Notes: generated by a model not told the origin, from the sequence alone. A stretch of 64,000 nucleotides of DNA from Amyloporia xantha (GCA_036971615.1 JAYKKR010000006.1:1240001-1304000); one strand, 5' to 3'; positions 22,750 through 36,328 are shown, counted from the first letter of the stretch. Numbers and translations: made by a program.

Positions 22750-23885
22750 AGGAGACGGCTAAGTTCCATATTTATACTGTATTACCACTCCTCTTGGTTT
22801 CAGCCTTGAAGATCAATCTCATGTAGAACATGAACCCTCCGGATGCACTGTAGAACAATCGTATCATGTGCATATTATACGATAGATTTGTCAATACATA
22901 CCCGCCCCCTTTTTCGGAATCCTTAAACGTTCTCATACTTCAGCTTCACTCCATCCGGCCGCTTGAAACAGACGATCGTCCGAGATCAAACCTCCACCTA
23001 CGCGAGAAACGCCAGCCCCAATGCCGCGCATGATTGTGTTAGGAAGAGGAGTAATTCTAGAAAACTGTCTCGCCCACAGGCTTTCCTACTCGGAGAGAAT
23101 GCTTTTATTTTAATCTGTAATATATTACGGACGCCTATTTCACAAGGAGCAGAGAGCAAGAGGAGGAGAAACAAGGGGCTAGCAGAGCTTCGGTACAAAT
23201 GGAAGGAAGGGGGGTAAGGAGAGAAAGAGTGAGCTGCGGACACGGGGGGGCTGGTATGATGACAAGTGCGTACACGATGGGAGGGCATTGAAATTCCAAC
23301 GAACACCGGTCTGATACTGGGAAAGGGAGATTCTATCAGAGATGTGAGAACAGTGTCCGCGGGTTGAGCCACATAGATAGGATAGAAGGCAGAGTAATAG
23401 TAGTCAGGACGAGTAGTACAGGGCGCGGATGCGACGGCAGTGCAGTGAAGTGTTACAAATGATTAAAGAACGGATATGACAGAAGGGTGCGAGGAACAGG
23501 TGGATTTTGCAACAGACATATTTAGTCATGGTAGCCTATGCATGTTGAGTCCTTGGGGCATGGGGTGGTGGAATTTGTCGTCGTTTTGGATCGTCGTCTT
23601 CCCTCCTGCGGACCACCCCACTCCGCTCCTATTTATCCGCCCCGCCAGTCTGCCATCTTGCCTGACGCAAGGACGACATACCCGATTAACACACTGCGAC
23701 AGAGCGCTCCACACGTATTATAACGTCCGCTGCCTCCTTCCATCCCTCTACGCCCCTGCTACACCAGCACCTATAACCAGCCGCCCACGAACCGAGATGA
23801 ACCAAAGAGAGACAATGGGAAATGGAAAAGAGCGTATGTAACGGACCGGTGCAAGATGAGGTGGGAAGTACTGACAAGTGCAGCC
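22750..23885. other. Intergenic between convergent DUF7918 copy B and PP1
   Basis: 1.1 kb between two convergent stop codons. No gene or repeat recognised; a purine-rich stretch lies at about 23145-23240. It probably holds both 3' UTRs. Confidence 0.45.
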
Positions 23886-25334
<1,449 letters not shown>

Positions 25335-26605
25335 AGCTTGACAGTGTCAGTCGCAGTCGTGGAATCGATTCGTGAACTCGGACGTTGCTAGCCGTGAACA
25401 AGTATTTTGAGGGTGATGACTCGGTCTTTATGGCAGGTGCGAGAGAGATGGGCTAATAACACAAAGGCCGTGGCCTGGAAAGAGACGTACGGGGGAGAGA
25501 TGAGCGTCGGTGATCAGCCGGCTGCAACACCAGAGAAAGCGAAATTTGAGAGTTGAAGCGTAAGTACAGATAACGACCTCGGATGATGTGACCTCGCCCT
25601 CTGCGCCACCGTCCTCGGGCGGAGCGCGCAGCGGAGCTTGAACGCCTTCTTGTTCTGGGCTGTCCCCTCACGACTGCGCCCATGTTCTAGGCCACTGTCT
25701 TTTTTCTCTCTTTTTCCAGTGTTCAGTCTAGTATATCTTCTGCCAGTGCACGTATCCAACAATGTCCATTGTTTTGGGGGTGGTCACTGAATCGACGGTG
25801 AGTCATGCATATGGAGTCTTGGCCGATCCATGCCGCGCACCGGCTGCAATTACGACTGAAATGATGGCTATGGGGACGGTAAAGGTACGGTCGACAGAGA
25901 ATACATCAGCTACGTTGCTCATTGCTGTGCAGACAGGTAGATCTTCTGGGCTTCCTTGAGATTGCCCGCGGGTCGATTTCATTCGATCGACCTGCAGGTG
26001 TTGTGCCTAGCCGTTTTACGTAGTTGAATGTCGCGTTCCACACGAATCTACAACGAATGATTTTGTGCCGTGTTATGGGCTTGCGTCGCATGGCCGCTCT
26101 GTGTGCCTGCGCAGAGGTTGTCAAACGTTGATCACATGGACCCGACTATAAGTTCAGACGAACATATATGTTCATCGACCTACGTTTTCGTTCTTCAAAC
26201 TAATGCAAAGAAATGGAGCCGAGAATGTCTCTGCTGGTGTACATCCCAGTTATTAACGCTCGATCTAAGAAATTGCGCATTCACTAAACAGTACAACACC
26301 GTGGATCATTAAATGTACAATTATGATAGCCAGAGCTCAAAAAGCCTATCCAAGATAAAACATACACCTATGAATGAGTGCGTCGACGGGTAAGGATGGA
26401 AGGACAGTGAATGCAGGGTATCCAGGGAGAACGTAGAATGCAACTGTGGACTGAACTGAGTTCGGGGCAGGCGCACAAGCACCAAGCCGAGATGAGATGT
26501 GAGTGAAATGTGCAAGGATCTAAAGCTCCTCCTGTACAAAAATAACATGCAAATATAGCACACACACCAAGATGAGCGGACGTTGTGAAAGTGGATTTCG
26601 GTGAC
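25335..26605. other. Intergenic between PP1 start and PH-protein stop
   Basis: Includes the PP1 promoter and leader. An Arg-rich open frame at 25683-25453 (starts MGAVVRGQPRTRRR) has no recognisable domain and looks like chance coding in GC-rich DNA. No repeat or RNA gene seen. Confidence 0.4.
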
Positions 26606-29600
26606 TCAGGATGATGCATCGTGAGCTGGGGGGTTGGCTACACCCCGTATAGCGAGGCTGCGTGTTTGCTCGGAAGCCCCAGCCCCAGCGCGTGCTCTTC
26701 GTCTACGTCGTCTACAAATACTACATCAGCGCATACGCCAACCAATGTGAACCCGTGAGACTTACCGAGGGAACATGGGCCCCTTGGGCATAGGCCGCTC
26801 ATCCAGATCAAGTGCAATGTTAGTCGCAGCCTGAATCCCCTATACAAACCGCGATCAACACCTACAATCCGGTCGACGCGAAAACAACGAACCTCTATCC
26901 AATCAATGACAGATGCCACATCCTGCGCCTGCAGGAGGAACTGCTCACCTTCCATGCGGAGGCGGATGACGTTCTTCCGCTTGGTGTAGTCACTCGCAAG
27001 CCCGCTCTCCGCGTGCTGCAGCGTATAGCAGGCCAGCAGGTCCTTTTGTGATGGCTCAGGAATCGACTTCGCCGAATTCGGCTGCGACGTGTCGGACGAC
27101 GCCGAGCCGGGCAACACGCGTGAGCGAGAGAAGAAGGACGACGAACTGTCGCTTGACGACGGCGGGGTGCCCCCAGCGGAGCGTGAGTTGGACGCCGACA
27201 TGTGGCCCGAATGGCGCGACGAGCGCTCGTCTGTCGATGAGCGTGTGACGACAGATATCGTCGAGTGGTCTTCCTGCGACTGCACGTCCATGCTCGCCCG
27301 CGGCCGGGGCTGCGTGTGAGAATTGCTGTGCCGGTTGGTCGGGGAGAGCGTTGTCGTGTTGCGATTCGAGTGACTCGACCGCGTCGGGTGCAACAAGCTC
27401 GCAGCGAGGTGTAATTTCGACCGTGACGGCGGCGGATGCTGAAGCGGTGGCGGTTCGCTTTCTACTGACTCTGCAGCAGGCCGCGGCTCCTCGCTCTCCT
27501 CCGTTTTCCCCGGCCGCTCGCCCTCAGGGCCGCGCCCGCGCACAGCGCTTACCCTGATACCCGACTGTGTGACCGCGGCGCCGTTTGCGACCGTAATGTC
27601 GCCCACCCCAACTTTCTTCTCCCACCACTCCTCAATCGCACTCACGCCCAACGTCCCTGGCGGCGGCTTGTACACCTTGAACGCCGTCCCTTCCAGTATG
27701 CAGAGCACCCGTCGCCACTTACGATCCTTCGCCTGCACGCCGGGCGCGGTAAACTCCACCTTGCGTGGCATGATCGCAGACAGATATATCGCGTTGGAAT
27801 ACGAGGGCAGCCGCTCTCTTCCTTCCTCGTCCCGCGGCTGAACGACAATCTCGAGTCGCGGATGGAAAGAAGGATACGGTGGTGGGTCAGACGACATCTT
27901 GTATGTGGGCAGAGAGCGCTGCCGCCGCAACGTCGGACTGGCCGGTGACATGTCCTCCTCGGGTTCCACTCGCTGTGGCACGACACATTGCTCGTCCTCC
28001 TGGATCGTGGGCGGACCTGGTAGCACTTTGCTGCCGCCCCTCTCGGCAATAATCTCAGGGCCGATCGAGGGAGTGGACATCTTATCCTTCGCTCTTTTGG
28101 TCGATGCCGAGAGGAGATCGACCATGCTCCGCGACCCGAGATGATACAAGCTTGGTCTCGGGGACCCTGAAGACAGGGACAGGATCTGTGGCCCATTCCC
28201 CACTGTAGGGGTGCGAAGCGACGGGCTACCAACGTAATCAGCGGGGCGGGGCGTACGAGAGGGTGAATTGCTGCGATTAGGCTCCTTGTCCGATTTCTTG
28301 GAGGTGAAGTAGTCAGTGGCCGCCGAAGAGGAAGATCCTGGACGGCGCACGAGCGGCGTGGGTAGGCCGTCTGCTGGCGGTGTGAAGTAGAGCGTTTCCC
28401 GGTTCTGCTCGGTGACTTCCGACCTGAACAGGCGAGAAGTATCGACCTGAGGTAGCCCCGGTAGACGATCTCCACGTGACCGAGGAGTGTCATGCGACGG
28501 GGATAACATCTCGGAGTTATCTTCAGCGTCTTCTTCATCGCTGGCAGCAGCGTCCGCTTCCCGGAGACCCGGGCTAGCATCAGCATCGTCCTCCTCTTCT
28601 TCGTCTTCGTCCTCCAGAAGCGCGTTATCATGATCCGCCTCCTGCTCGCTCTCACTGGGACCCCGCATAGGCAAAGCAGGAATGCTCCGAAGGGGTGTTT
28701 GCTGGCGCGGTAGAGTGACTGGCTGCGCTGACGTGACCGGAGGCAGCATCGGCAGGTTTAATATCGGCATAGGAGGCTGTCGCGAGACGACAGAGGGAGT
28801 CAGGCGTGTGCTGCCCTTGGCCGTGAAACTTGCCATCATTGGGGGTGGAAGTGTCGCAAGACGTGGGGCGAGGTTGCGGCGGTCAGATAAACTGCGCGAT
28901 AACTCACCCGGCGAGGGTGGGGACTGTGTCTCCGATGAACTCGAACCTGCAGCTATTGAGCTTAACGCTGCAGCCCCGAGGGAGACCGTGCGTATCGGAA
29001 GCGCTTGCGAAGCCGCCACTTGCGCTCCGGCTGCTGCTGCCGGAACCGATGCTATGCCATTGGTCGTGGCGTTTGCACTCGTAGGGCCTTCAAACGTAGA
29101 CGACTCTTGAATATGCTTGCCCGATGGAAGTTGTGTCGATCCCGGCGGCCCATCAAGTGCTACTTGCCTTGGCAGTTGCATAATGCCAAGCTGCGAAGAG
29201 GATTGCCTGCTACCGAGAACGCTATCTGAGGTCGTTCTCAGGTGTCCGGCCTCCATTGAGGCGGGAACTGTCTCAGAAGAAACAGGGACTGACGGCGACT
29301 CTGAGACAGCTGTTGGACCGTGAGAACGCGTACCATGTCTTTCTTCGGAAGAGATGCCATTGGGTGACGGGGTATTGGCCGTCCTATCTATGTGAATGGC
29401 GGCATGCTGTCCGCTCAAGACAGCGTAGTCCTTTGAAGTGAAGTCCATGGAGCGTGTACTGCGCTCGTAAGCGGCAAACCCTTCATTGTCACCGCTCTTC
29501 CGCCGAGCGCCGCGAATGTTTGAGACTTTCTTGAGGAACTGACTCGTGCGGACCTATGGGGAGTTTCGTGAGAAGCCAAGTGGGAATCCAGACAGGTAAC

Positions 29601-29688
29601 TTGCCAGAAACTGAGAAGGTCTCACATCTGCTATTGGATGACTCCCAGGAGGCTCCTGCACTACCGTCCCCGTCCGACTCGCTGACAT
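26606..29688 (-). CDS. Large PH-domain-containing protein
   Basis: Exons: 29688-29626, 29553-26893, 26839-26766 and 26711-26606, 967 residues. I moved the start upstream of the first ATG of the long frame because the 35 codons before it read TSQFLKKVSNIRGARRKSGD in frame, with an acceptor at 29554 and a matching first exon. The first 500 residues are low-complexity Ser/Pro/Thr with an acidic run (DEDEEEEDDADAS). The pleckstrin-homology fold begins near SAIMPRKVEF and KDRKWRRVLCILEGTAFKVY, is interrupted by a long Ser-rich loop, and resumes at KRKNVIRLRMEGEQFLLQAQ and ending DWIEGIQAATNIALDLDE. The C-terminus is an Arg-rich run. PH domains usually bind phosphoinositides; a membrane-cortex signalling role is inference. 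Confidence 0.85.
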
Positions 29689-30473
29689 TCGTTGTAGGCG
29701 TGTGTTCTATGTGCGAACGAGGGCGATGCGTCGATGTCTTGGTCGGAATGAGTATGTACAGAGATGAGTTTAGGAGGAGAGGACGTCGACGAATGAGAAG
29801 GGGGAATTGGAATGGAGCCCAGCCGCAGCGACGAGCTCAAAACTGACGACGAAGTGGGACGGAGACACGCCGGGTGGAGAAGCAATGGCAGACGGCGCCG
29901 AACGGCACAGGTCGGACTCGATTACGATCCTCGAACTGACCAAGTGATGCGATCTAGTCGTCCTATGTTTAGCCGGCACCCTCCTCGAGGCTGTCTCCCA
30001 AAATTCCCGCCCACCCGACTCCAAACTGGTTCCCCACGCGCTACCCGGAAGGCTTCGGGTTCGGTCTCTCCAGGCTCTAGGCCACGGGTGGTCGACGGCG
30101 ACTCGACGCAGAAAATTATCACCGAGAGCCTACGAGAGTCTACAGTTGGCCAGATCTGATTCGTGCGCTTCGGGGAGGAGGTGAATCGCGGTCGGGACGG
30201 GGTATATATGTTCTGCTGGCTAATGGTGCACCTGATATTTGCTCGAGGTCATCGTCATGCGGGTCCTTGTTTAGCGCTTGTTGCTTGATAAGATTAATAG
30301 GTGGTTAAATTGCGGATAAGTCAATACAAGTGACGTTACAACTTATGTAACCTCGCCCAGCACCCTGCGACCACAGTTGACTGCTTTGTAACTGACATAC
30401 TTAGTACTGTGACTGCTAATCTTCGGTGGAACATACTGCCTACATATCTAAGAGTCGCTACAGCAAGTTTTTC
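29689..30473. other. Divergent spacer between PH-protein gene and DUF7918 copy C
   Basis: 785 bases between two head-to-head starts, so it should contain both promoters. A TATATATG stretch lies near 30203-30211. No gene seen. Confidence 0.45.
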
Positions 30474-30575
30474 ATGCAATTCCATGGTTTCACAGTGTCT
30501 GTTGTTTGTGAGGGGAGAGTACTGCCAGAATTTGCCGTGCAGGCAGAAGGCGACAAGACGATCGCATGCTACTTA

Positions 30576-30604
30576 TACTGTACCATTTCGACCACCAGTT
30601 CAGG
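30576..30604 (+). repeat. Outer terminal inverted repeat, left
   Basis: Matches the reverse complement of 31825-31853 at 28 of 29 positions; the mismatch is C/T at the 22nd base. Confidence 0.85.
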
Positions 30605-31071
30605 CACTGTGACATGTGACAAAAAATCTGACCAGTTCATGAGTTCAGGAGCGGATGTGACCAGTGACAGGACACCCAGTTCAGTTCATGAGGGGTCGTG
30701 ACAAATATGTGGCTGAACTACCGCTGGCGCGGTGGCAGATGTGACCTTGTCTTTGGGTCTGGTCGCTAGCAGATAGTCATTCCGCTCATCCATGAGTGAA
30801 ATTGGGTCAAAAATGTGTAATTATTTCATGCCATCGGAGCTCTATGGCGTAACTAGTCGACGTCTCAATCTGCCAGCTCGCTATTCGCTGCTATATCCAT
30901 CATACAAGCTCATGCCAGACCACCGTGTGCTGTGCAAGGCCTGCGCAGCAGGGAGAGTACTGACCGGAAGGGGAAGAGAAGGAAGTTGGACTATATTTTC
31001 ACAAAATAACTTGACTGTAGTACTCTACCACACTTAAGAAAGGTCCTGAACGTGTTTCGTGCATTTTCCAA

Positions 31072-31131
31072 AGTGAATGCAATCCCCCCACCAAAAGTTA
31101 CGACGGCAGTCACGTGCACGCCGCGTCGCGC
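31072..31131 (+). repeat. Inner inverted repeat, left arm
   Basis: About 60 bases identical to the reverse complement of 31630-31689 (starts AGTGAATGCAATCCCCCC). Homology continues imperfectly to CGCTAAGTCCCG at 31147. The arms enclose about 500 bases. Confidence 0.85.
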
Positions 31132-31629
31132 TCAGCGCTAAGTCCCGGACTCCCGCCCCTCTCACTTAGCGTGAATTAGTTCGCCACCGAACGCTCGAGA
31201 TACACAGGCATCCAGCCCTGCGCAGTAGTCAAGCTTCCGTCGGTGATGCCGTCCCAGAATACGCAGACGTGGATGACGGCAGCGTGACAGACGGCGATGA
31301 TCACAAGTGGGTCGGAGATGCTGCAGCATCGAGAACGGCCGCAAGCGTCGTCCCACTGTATATATGGAGTATAAACTTTTCGAGTTCACATAAATAAATA
31401 AAAAGTGTCATCGCAACAAGACTGAGGCGCGTATCTCTCGAATTATGATGGGTTATTGTCCGCCCTCATGATATTCACTTCCTCTCTCGCATTCTTCACC
31501 TGGGCCCGCTTCTTAAATATGTCTAACATGTAATCTATCTCATCCATCCTCTCATATGTTTTATAGCTTCTATATATTATGCTGAAAATGAATAAAACAA
31601 GTCCCCAGACACGCGGGACTTAGCGATGC

Positions 31630-31689
31630 GCGCGACGCGGCGTGCACGTGACTGCCGTCGTAACTTTTGGTGGGGGGATTGCATTCACT
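31630..31689 (-). repeat. Inner inverted repeat, right arm
   Basis: Partner of 31072-31131. The perfect arms would let a transcript fold into a long hairpin. Confidence 0.85.
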
Positions 31690-31824
31690 ATTTTCCAAGG
31701 CTGAAGCGAGTCAAAAATCATCGTTTTTCGGTCCGTGACAAATGACCTGAGGACGAGTTCAATTTCATTTGTGACCGTGATATTTGAACTCAAAGCCCAG
31801 TTCAGAGGGGTCCGTGACATGTGA

Positions 31825-31853
31825 CTGAACTAGTGGTCGAAATGGTACAGTAT
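31825..31853 (-). repeat. Outer terminal inverted repeat, right
   Basis: Partner of 30576-30604; ends GGTACAGTAT next to the resumed DUF7918 exon. Confidence 0.85.
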
Positions 31854-32870
31854 TCCCAGTGAGGTTGGCAAGGTGTGCTTTTCCCATGGTTGCTTCTGTG
31901 GTGATTGGCCGGTTAACACGGCAAGCAGAAATTCGAAATTCGATGGCAAGACGGAAACCGCACAAGGCCTGACTGTCACTCCGTGAGGTGCTCCATTGAC
32001 GGTCGGCAGATGGGCTCGGCACAATGCAGGCTAGGCCAGAGAGGCAGTCGCTGGGGTGTGCGAACCGCTGTCGACGCGCGGAGGCCGTTCCAATTCGCGC
32101 AGCTGATGACTACGGGTACTTTGTCCACTTCTGTCTGCCTTTCAGAAAATCACAGGTCTCATTGCCTTCTCTAGATGGAGACGAAGCCTTGGGTAGAGGC
32201 CCAAGTTATGGAGAAGTAGGCATGATTAAAGTGCAGCTGGTCCGTGTCCGCGAAGGATGCCAAAAGGCGTTCAGACCACGGGAGGACTGTTCGGATGTGG
32301 GTCCAGTGCACGAGAAAAGCAAGAAAGGGGGTTCTCACTGCGTGTCGTGCGTGCTGATGCTGGAGGAGAACTGCATATGTCGAAGGCTCTAATGCACACG
32401 TCTCTCCTAGTTTTGGGACGACCACAAAGTGTCGGCCTGAATCTCGTGTATCGGTTATAGAGTTGGACCCAAAGGGGACATTCACTACCTGCTTCATCTT
32501 TCGTTACCGATCCAAAGGTGAGGAATTGCACATTTAATTGCATGAATCGAACTGATTTGTCTCGGAAGATATGCTACAAGCCCAAGGAATCATGCCTTTG
32601 GTAGGTGCCCAAAACTCGTCCAAAAATTCGACAAGGGGAAAGAAGCGCGCTGCAGACTCGGTAGATGAACGAGAAGACCTTAACAGGAAGCGGCCGAAAT
32701 TGGAGTCCCATCTTCCTTCGCCAACTGAAGATGTCAAACGAGCTTTCACTGCTGATACTTCGTTTAAGAAAAGAAGCCCATCCGTAAAGCGCGCAAAACG
32801 GGAACGCATTTTGTCGCACATGGACGTCGATCCCAGCTCTGGCATCATAGACCTAACACTCGTGGATTGA

Positions 32871-33229
32871 TCAAGCCCTAATCTATCGCTCAGTATATTG
32901 TGTCGTCCTCCTCACTTACTTATCCCCGGACGGCAGGATGCTCTTGCAACTTGCCATGTAATGGAAACGATTCATGTAATATGTCTCTTGTCTCTTCTAT
33001 ATCGTGTATCAGGAATATAGCATGTTCTTTATGGATTCCTTACATCTTTATGCAACCTGCACTCTTCCCAATTTCCCAGATTTACGGCAACCTACGACAA
33101 TTTCAAGGTCGCAGCCGAAACACAGCAATGATGTGAAAGAAATGCGAAATAGCACACAAAAAGATAGGATATACATCATGTACCACATCATATCACGTCC
33201 ATGTATCGTCCTGACTATCACAAATATAC
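32871..33229. other. Intergenic between convergent DUF7918 copy C and hydrolase
   Basis: About 360 bases between two convergent stops; expected to be 3' UTRs. Nothing else recognised. Confidence 0.5.
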
Positions 33230-35357
33230 TTACACGTCCCTCACCCACTCCTCGATCTCCCCCCACACCTTTGCCCTCACCCGCTCATCCCACCAGCCCA
33301 TCTGCAGCACATCATGCACCCCATCCTCCACCCAAATCGTGCGCACATTCACCCCATCGCGCTCCATCGCGCCCACCAGCTTCATCACCTCCCTCTCCAG
33401 CCGCTCCGCATCCCCCAGCACGATGCACGTCTTCGAAAACTCGCTGAACAGGCTCAATCCCCGCGGCGACGCGATCTCCGGCCGCGCCAGGCTCGTGGGG
33501 CTGCGCTCCAGCCCGTTCTGGCTCGGCTCGAACGCAGGTGTCCCTGGCATCGTCGCGGGCGTCACGGGCGCGGACGCCATCTCGCGGAGCTGCCGCCGCG
33601 CCAGCGTGTCCATCTGCTTGATCGTCAGGTCTTGGACGCTCTCCGCGAAGGCATCGCCGTAGTACGCGCGCAGCACACGGCCCGATGCAGGGCTCACATA
33701 CGGGCTGTGCATCGTCTCGAGCGGGTTGTGTCCGAGGAACGTGCGTTGCAGCAAAGCTCGGGGCTCCGGCGTGTCTACCAGGTAATCAGTGTCGCCGTGC
33801 GGCCGTGGCACGTATGATGATGGGGACTCAGGGAACGCATGTGCTGCAGACATTGTTAACGACGGCAGAGATATACACTGGCAAACTAGTACACGTACAT
33901 GGATCACAGGAGGGAGAAAGCAGCAGTAGACCGTCCGGAGGCGGGAGTACGCCCTCGTCCCTTATCCACCGTGCGAGAGCCAGTACCAGGTTCCCGCCGG
34001 CACTGTCACCGATCAGGACAATCTTGCACTGGGTTTTCTGCGCCGCGCGCGCGACACGCTGCTTGATCTCCGCATTATCTTGATTCCTTGTAGCGGCCCC
34101 TGGAGCATAAGGGACAGTGAGATGACTCGTCTCTTCAGGACCGTCCTTCTTGCTGCTCTGGGGTGTTTTAGAACTATCTGAGTCGGGAGCCGAAGTACGT
34201 TGATGCTGACGGACAATATGCGCATACACTGTGGCGGCATCTTGAACTGCAGCAGGAAAGGGCGCATGCTGAAGCAGTCGATACTCAACACCTGGCGATT
34301 GTTAGAGCCAGGTTCGAAGCTCGATATTCAAGCAACTTATTTGCATACCATATATCTTCGACATTGCCTTGTCCTAATGGGCTATCATGAGTCCAGATTG
34401 TTGGCGCAGTGTCTTGGGTGACATACCTTAATCAATTGACGAGGTATTTTTGATGTCTGCGTATTTTCATGCGCAGACATGTGACAGTAGCCTCCACCGT
34501 GTAGAAATAGACCAATCAGCGGCACATCAGTAGCGTTGGCTTCTAAATCAGACAAATCGTTCAAGGCAACTTGGGAGCCTTTGGGCTGTGCCGTATCTAG
34601 AACAAAATAACAGTCAGAATCCGTTATTTCTTGTTGAGGGAATCAATTCCAATATGATTCCAATATATAGACTACGGTGGTAATATCGAATGGATGACTC
34701 CTGATAGCAGGTCACACGACCAATAGGCCAGCGAAGAGACGGAAATGATTCCACCGCAAGAAGCCAGAGCGTAACCTTTATTCATGCAGGCGAGTCCGGA
34801 ACTAAGCAATCTAAAAACCTCGTGCGAAAGTGTTCTATTGCTTCTATTTTTTTGCGAGGATGCAAGCCGTTAAGGGCATGATCACAATGTCCCAATAATC
34901 CCATATGGATGCAAGAAAGCCAAATTCGGACAGCATGAACAAACATACCTTCAGGACAATCCTTTGGCCACACAAATGCACCGACTCTCTTGAGAGGGAC
35001 CTGCCTGTCTGCGATAATACCAGTACGCAAATCTTCCGGCAGCGGATCAATCCATTCGAACCGCGTCTCCCTGAGTGTGTTGTTGTCACAGGCTTCCTCT
35101 GGGTCCCGCGTTGCCCATGTTACTCCAGCGAGCTCGGCGACCTTGTAAATTCGGCGAGTGAAATTTACAGCAACAATCTGCTTTAGAGACCAAGAGGGGC
35201 GCGGACGGAAACGTCTTGGCATTATAGAGTAGAAAAGCACCCAAAATGGTACCATCATCAAGGTGGTGAAAATTCGCTGTGCGACATAAATGGCCTTGAA
35301 TGGCTGCCTTGCGAAAGGCATGGATTCCTGGTATCCGTATCGTCCGCGTACGGCCAT
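33230..35357 (-). CDS. Membrane-anchored alpha/beta hydrolase, HSL-type (esterase/lipase)
   Basis: Five exons: 35357-34949, 34596-34427, 34373-34349 (25 nt), 34291-33899 and 33843-33230, 536 residues. An N-terminal hydrophobic segment (IFTTLMMVPFWVLFYSIM) suggests an ER or lipid-droplet anchor. The catalytic domain has the hormone-sensitive-lipase signature HGGGYCHMSAHE (oxyanion hole), GVEYRLLQHAPFPAAVQDA and the nucleophile elbow IGDSAGGNLVLALA. The last exon has SHAFPESPSSYVPR, DTPEPRALLQRTFLGHNPLE and VEDGVHDVLQM, where the catalytic His and a nearby acid sit. Intron 1 is long (352 nt), yet joining across it keeps frame and gives CPEDTAQPKGS. A lipid- or sterol-ester substrate is inference from the subfamily. 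Divergent with SDHAF2, 289 bases apart. Confidence 0.88.
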
Positions 35358-35646
35358 GGTGGTATATGGAATGAAGAGTTGAGGCCGAATGAATGAACGT
35401 GAGGAGGCTTCGTGAGTGAGAGTGCAATGGAGGACCTGGCACAGATGATATAACTCTCGCCTGGTTGAAGGCACTCCATGGTAAAGTCACCGTTTCGCGT
35501 CCTTGCATCGGACGTCCGCTCCCCACTCCCTGTGACGTCACACCGGCGACAGCAATGAGGTATCGCACGTGATTGATCACGAGCGTGAAGGATCACCGCC
35601 GCGGGCGGCGGGTCACATTCGTCGGCCGTCCTCGAGCATTTCAGCC
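35358..35646. promoter_or_regulatory. Short divergent promoter between hydrolase and SDHAF2
   Basis: 289 bases separate two head-to-head ATGs, so regulatory sequence is probably shared. No named factor site is certain. Confidence 0.5.
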
Positions 35647-36169
35647 ATGTCTTCCTCCCTGCTCCCCGTCCTAGGCCGTTGCCGCCGTCTCCTCTTCAGC
35701 CGCCTAATCTCTTCGACTGCACGGACGTCGGCAGACCCATGGCTTTTGCCAAACACACCCGAGCATCTCGCATCCACAGCGTCACCCCCTGATGCGCCTC
35801 CGCCCGCGCCCCTACCCCGCCCTGGAGAGTCGCTAGACACAATGCGCGCACGGCTCGTATACCAGTCTCGGAAGCGCGGAACGCTTGAGAGCGATCTATT
35901 GTTGAGCACATTCGCACAGGAGGAGTTGGGGTCGATGAATGAGCAGGAGCTGCGGGAGTTTGACAAGGTGCGGCGCTAGGGTGCACATTTGTTTCTTGCT
36001 CACCTTTGTACTATGGCAGCTCATGGATGAACCTGACTGGGATATCTATTACTGGGCAACGGGAAAGAGGACGCCGCCGGAACGCTGGGCCAGCTCAAGC
36101 TTGCTGGATAGGCTGCGAGTCCACGTCCGTAATGAGGGAAAAGTTGTTCGAAGGATGCCTGACTTGTAA
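35647..36169 (+). CDS. SDH5: Succinate dehydrogenase assembly factor 2 (mitochondrial)
   Basis: Needed for attaching FAD to the flavoprotein subunit of succinate dehydrogenase in the mitochondrial matrix. Two exons, 35647-35967 and 36020-36169 (52-nt intron), 156 residues. The N-terminus is Arg/Ser-rich without acids ([20 protein letters not shown]), a mitochondrial presequence. The core has the family signature [52 protein letters not shown] (quoted in part) and PERW. The splice restores [11 protein letters not shown] chose the second ATG of the frame because it begins the presequence; the first (35569) would add 26 residues. Length and motif order are standard. Confidence 0.95.
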
Positions 36170-36328
36170 TAGCAACGGCAGCGCATGGCACATACAGCTT
36201 TGCTAAGAATAATAATACTGTGACTATGCAGCAAGCAAGTCATGAAGCGGTATCGATATCCCCAAATATGTAGCAATATAATGTACTTCCGAATCAAGTT
36301 CGATGATCCATCACAGGTCCCTAGCATC

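Larger units (their letters stand above)
30576..31853. mobile_element. Inverted-repeat-bounded insertion (non-autonomous DNA transposon-like)
   Basis: About 1.28 kb inserted in exon 1 of a DUF7918 gene. Ends are inverted repeats of 29 bases with one mismatch (30576-30604 and 31825-31853, starting ATACTGTACCATTTCG). Both ends carry TA, compatible with Tc1/mariner-type insertion, but TA is also part of the repeat, so target duplication cannot be proved. No open frame inside resembles a transposase. Inside are several GTGACA/ATGTGAC and CAGTTCA repeats and a second, longer inverted repeat pair, suggesting a nested insertion. Confidence 0.75.
30474..32870 (+). pseudogene. DUF7918 gene, copy C, first exon split by a 1.28-kb insertion
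   Basis: Coding parts: 30474-30575, [insertion], 31855-31872, then 31929-32115, 32175-32346, 32411-32517 and 32569-32870. The left piece reads MQFHGFTVSVVCEG..DKTIACYL and the right piece resumes PSEVGK at a splice donor. Together they make 120 nt, the exact exon 1 length of copies A and B. All downstream exons are intact and in frame (FEIRWQDGN, GSRWGVRT, VGPVHEKSKKGGSH, FIFRYRSK, MLQAQGIMP), ending IIDLTLVD. There is no other frame lesion, so the insertion is probably recent. As it stands translation would run into the insert. Unlike A and B, the tail has a nuclear-type basic region but no perfect SUMO-acceptor site. Confidence 0.88.

Noticed and set aside
27642..28655. Minus-strand open frame of 337 codons
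   Set aside because: It is an out-of-phase shadow of the long PH-protein exon in GC-rich DNA; Arg/Pro-rich with no motif.
30576..31853. Search for a transposase inside the insertion
   Set aside because: Frames are all short and none has DDE/DDD or other transposase motifs, so it is called non-autonomous.
34291..34330. AGGTTCGAAGC resembling a tRNA B box near 34310
   Set aside because: Located in the hydrolase gene and no cloverleaf can be formed.
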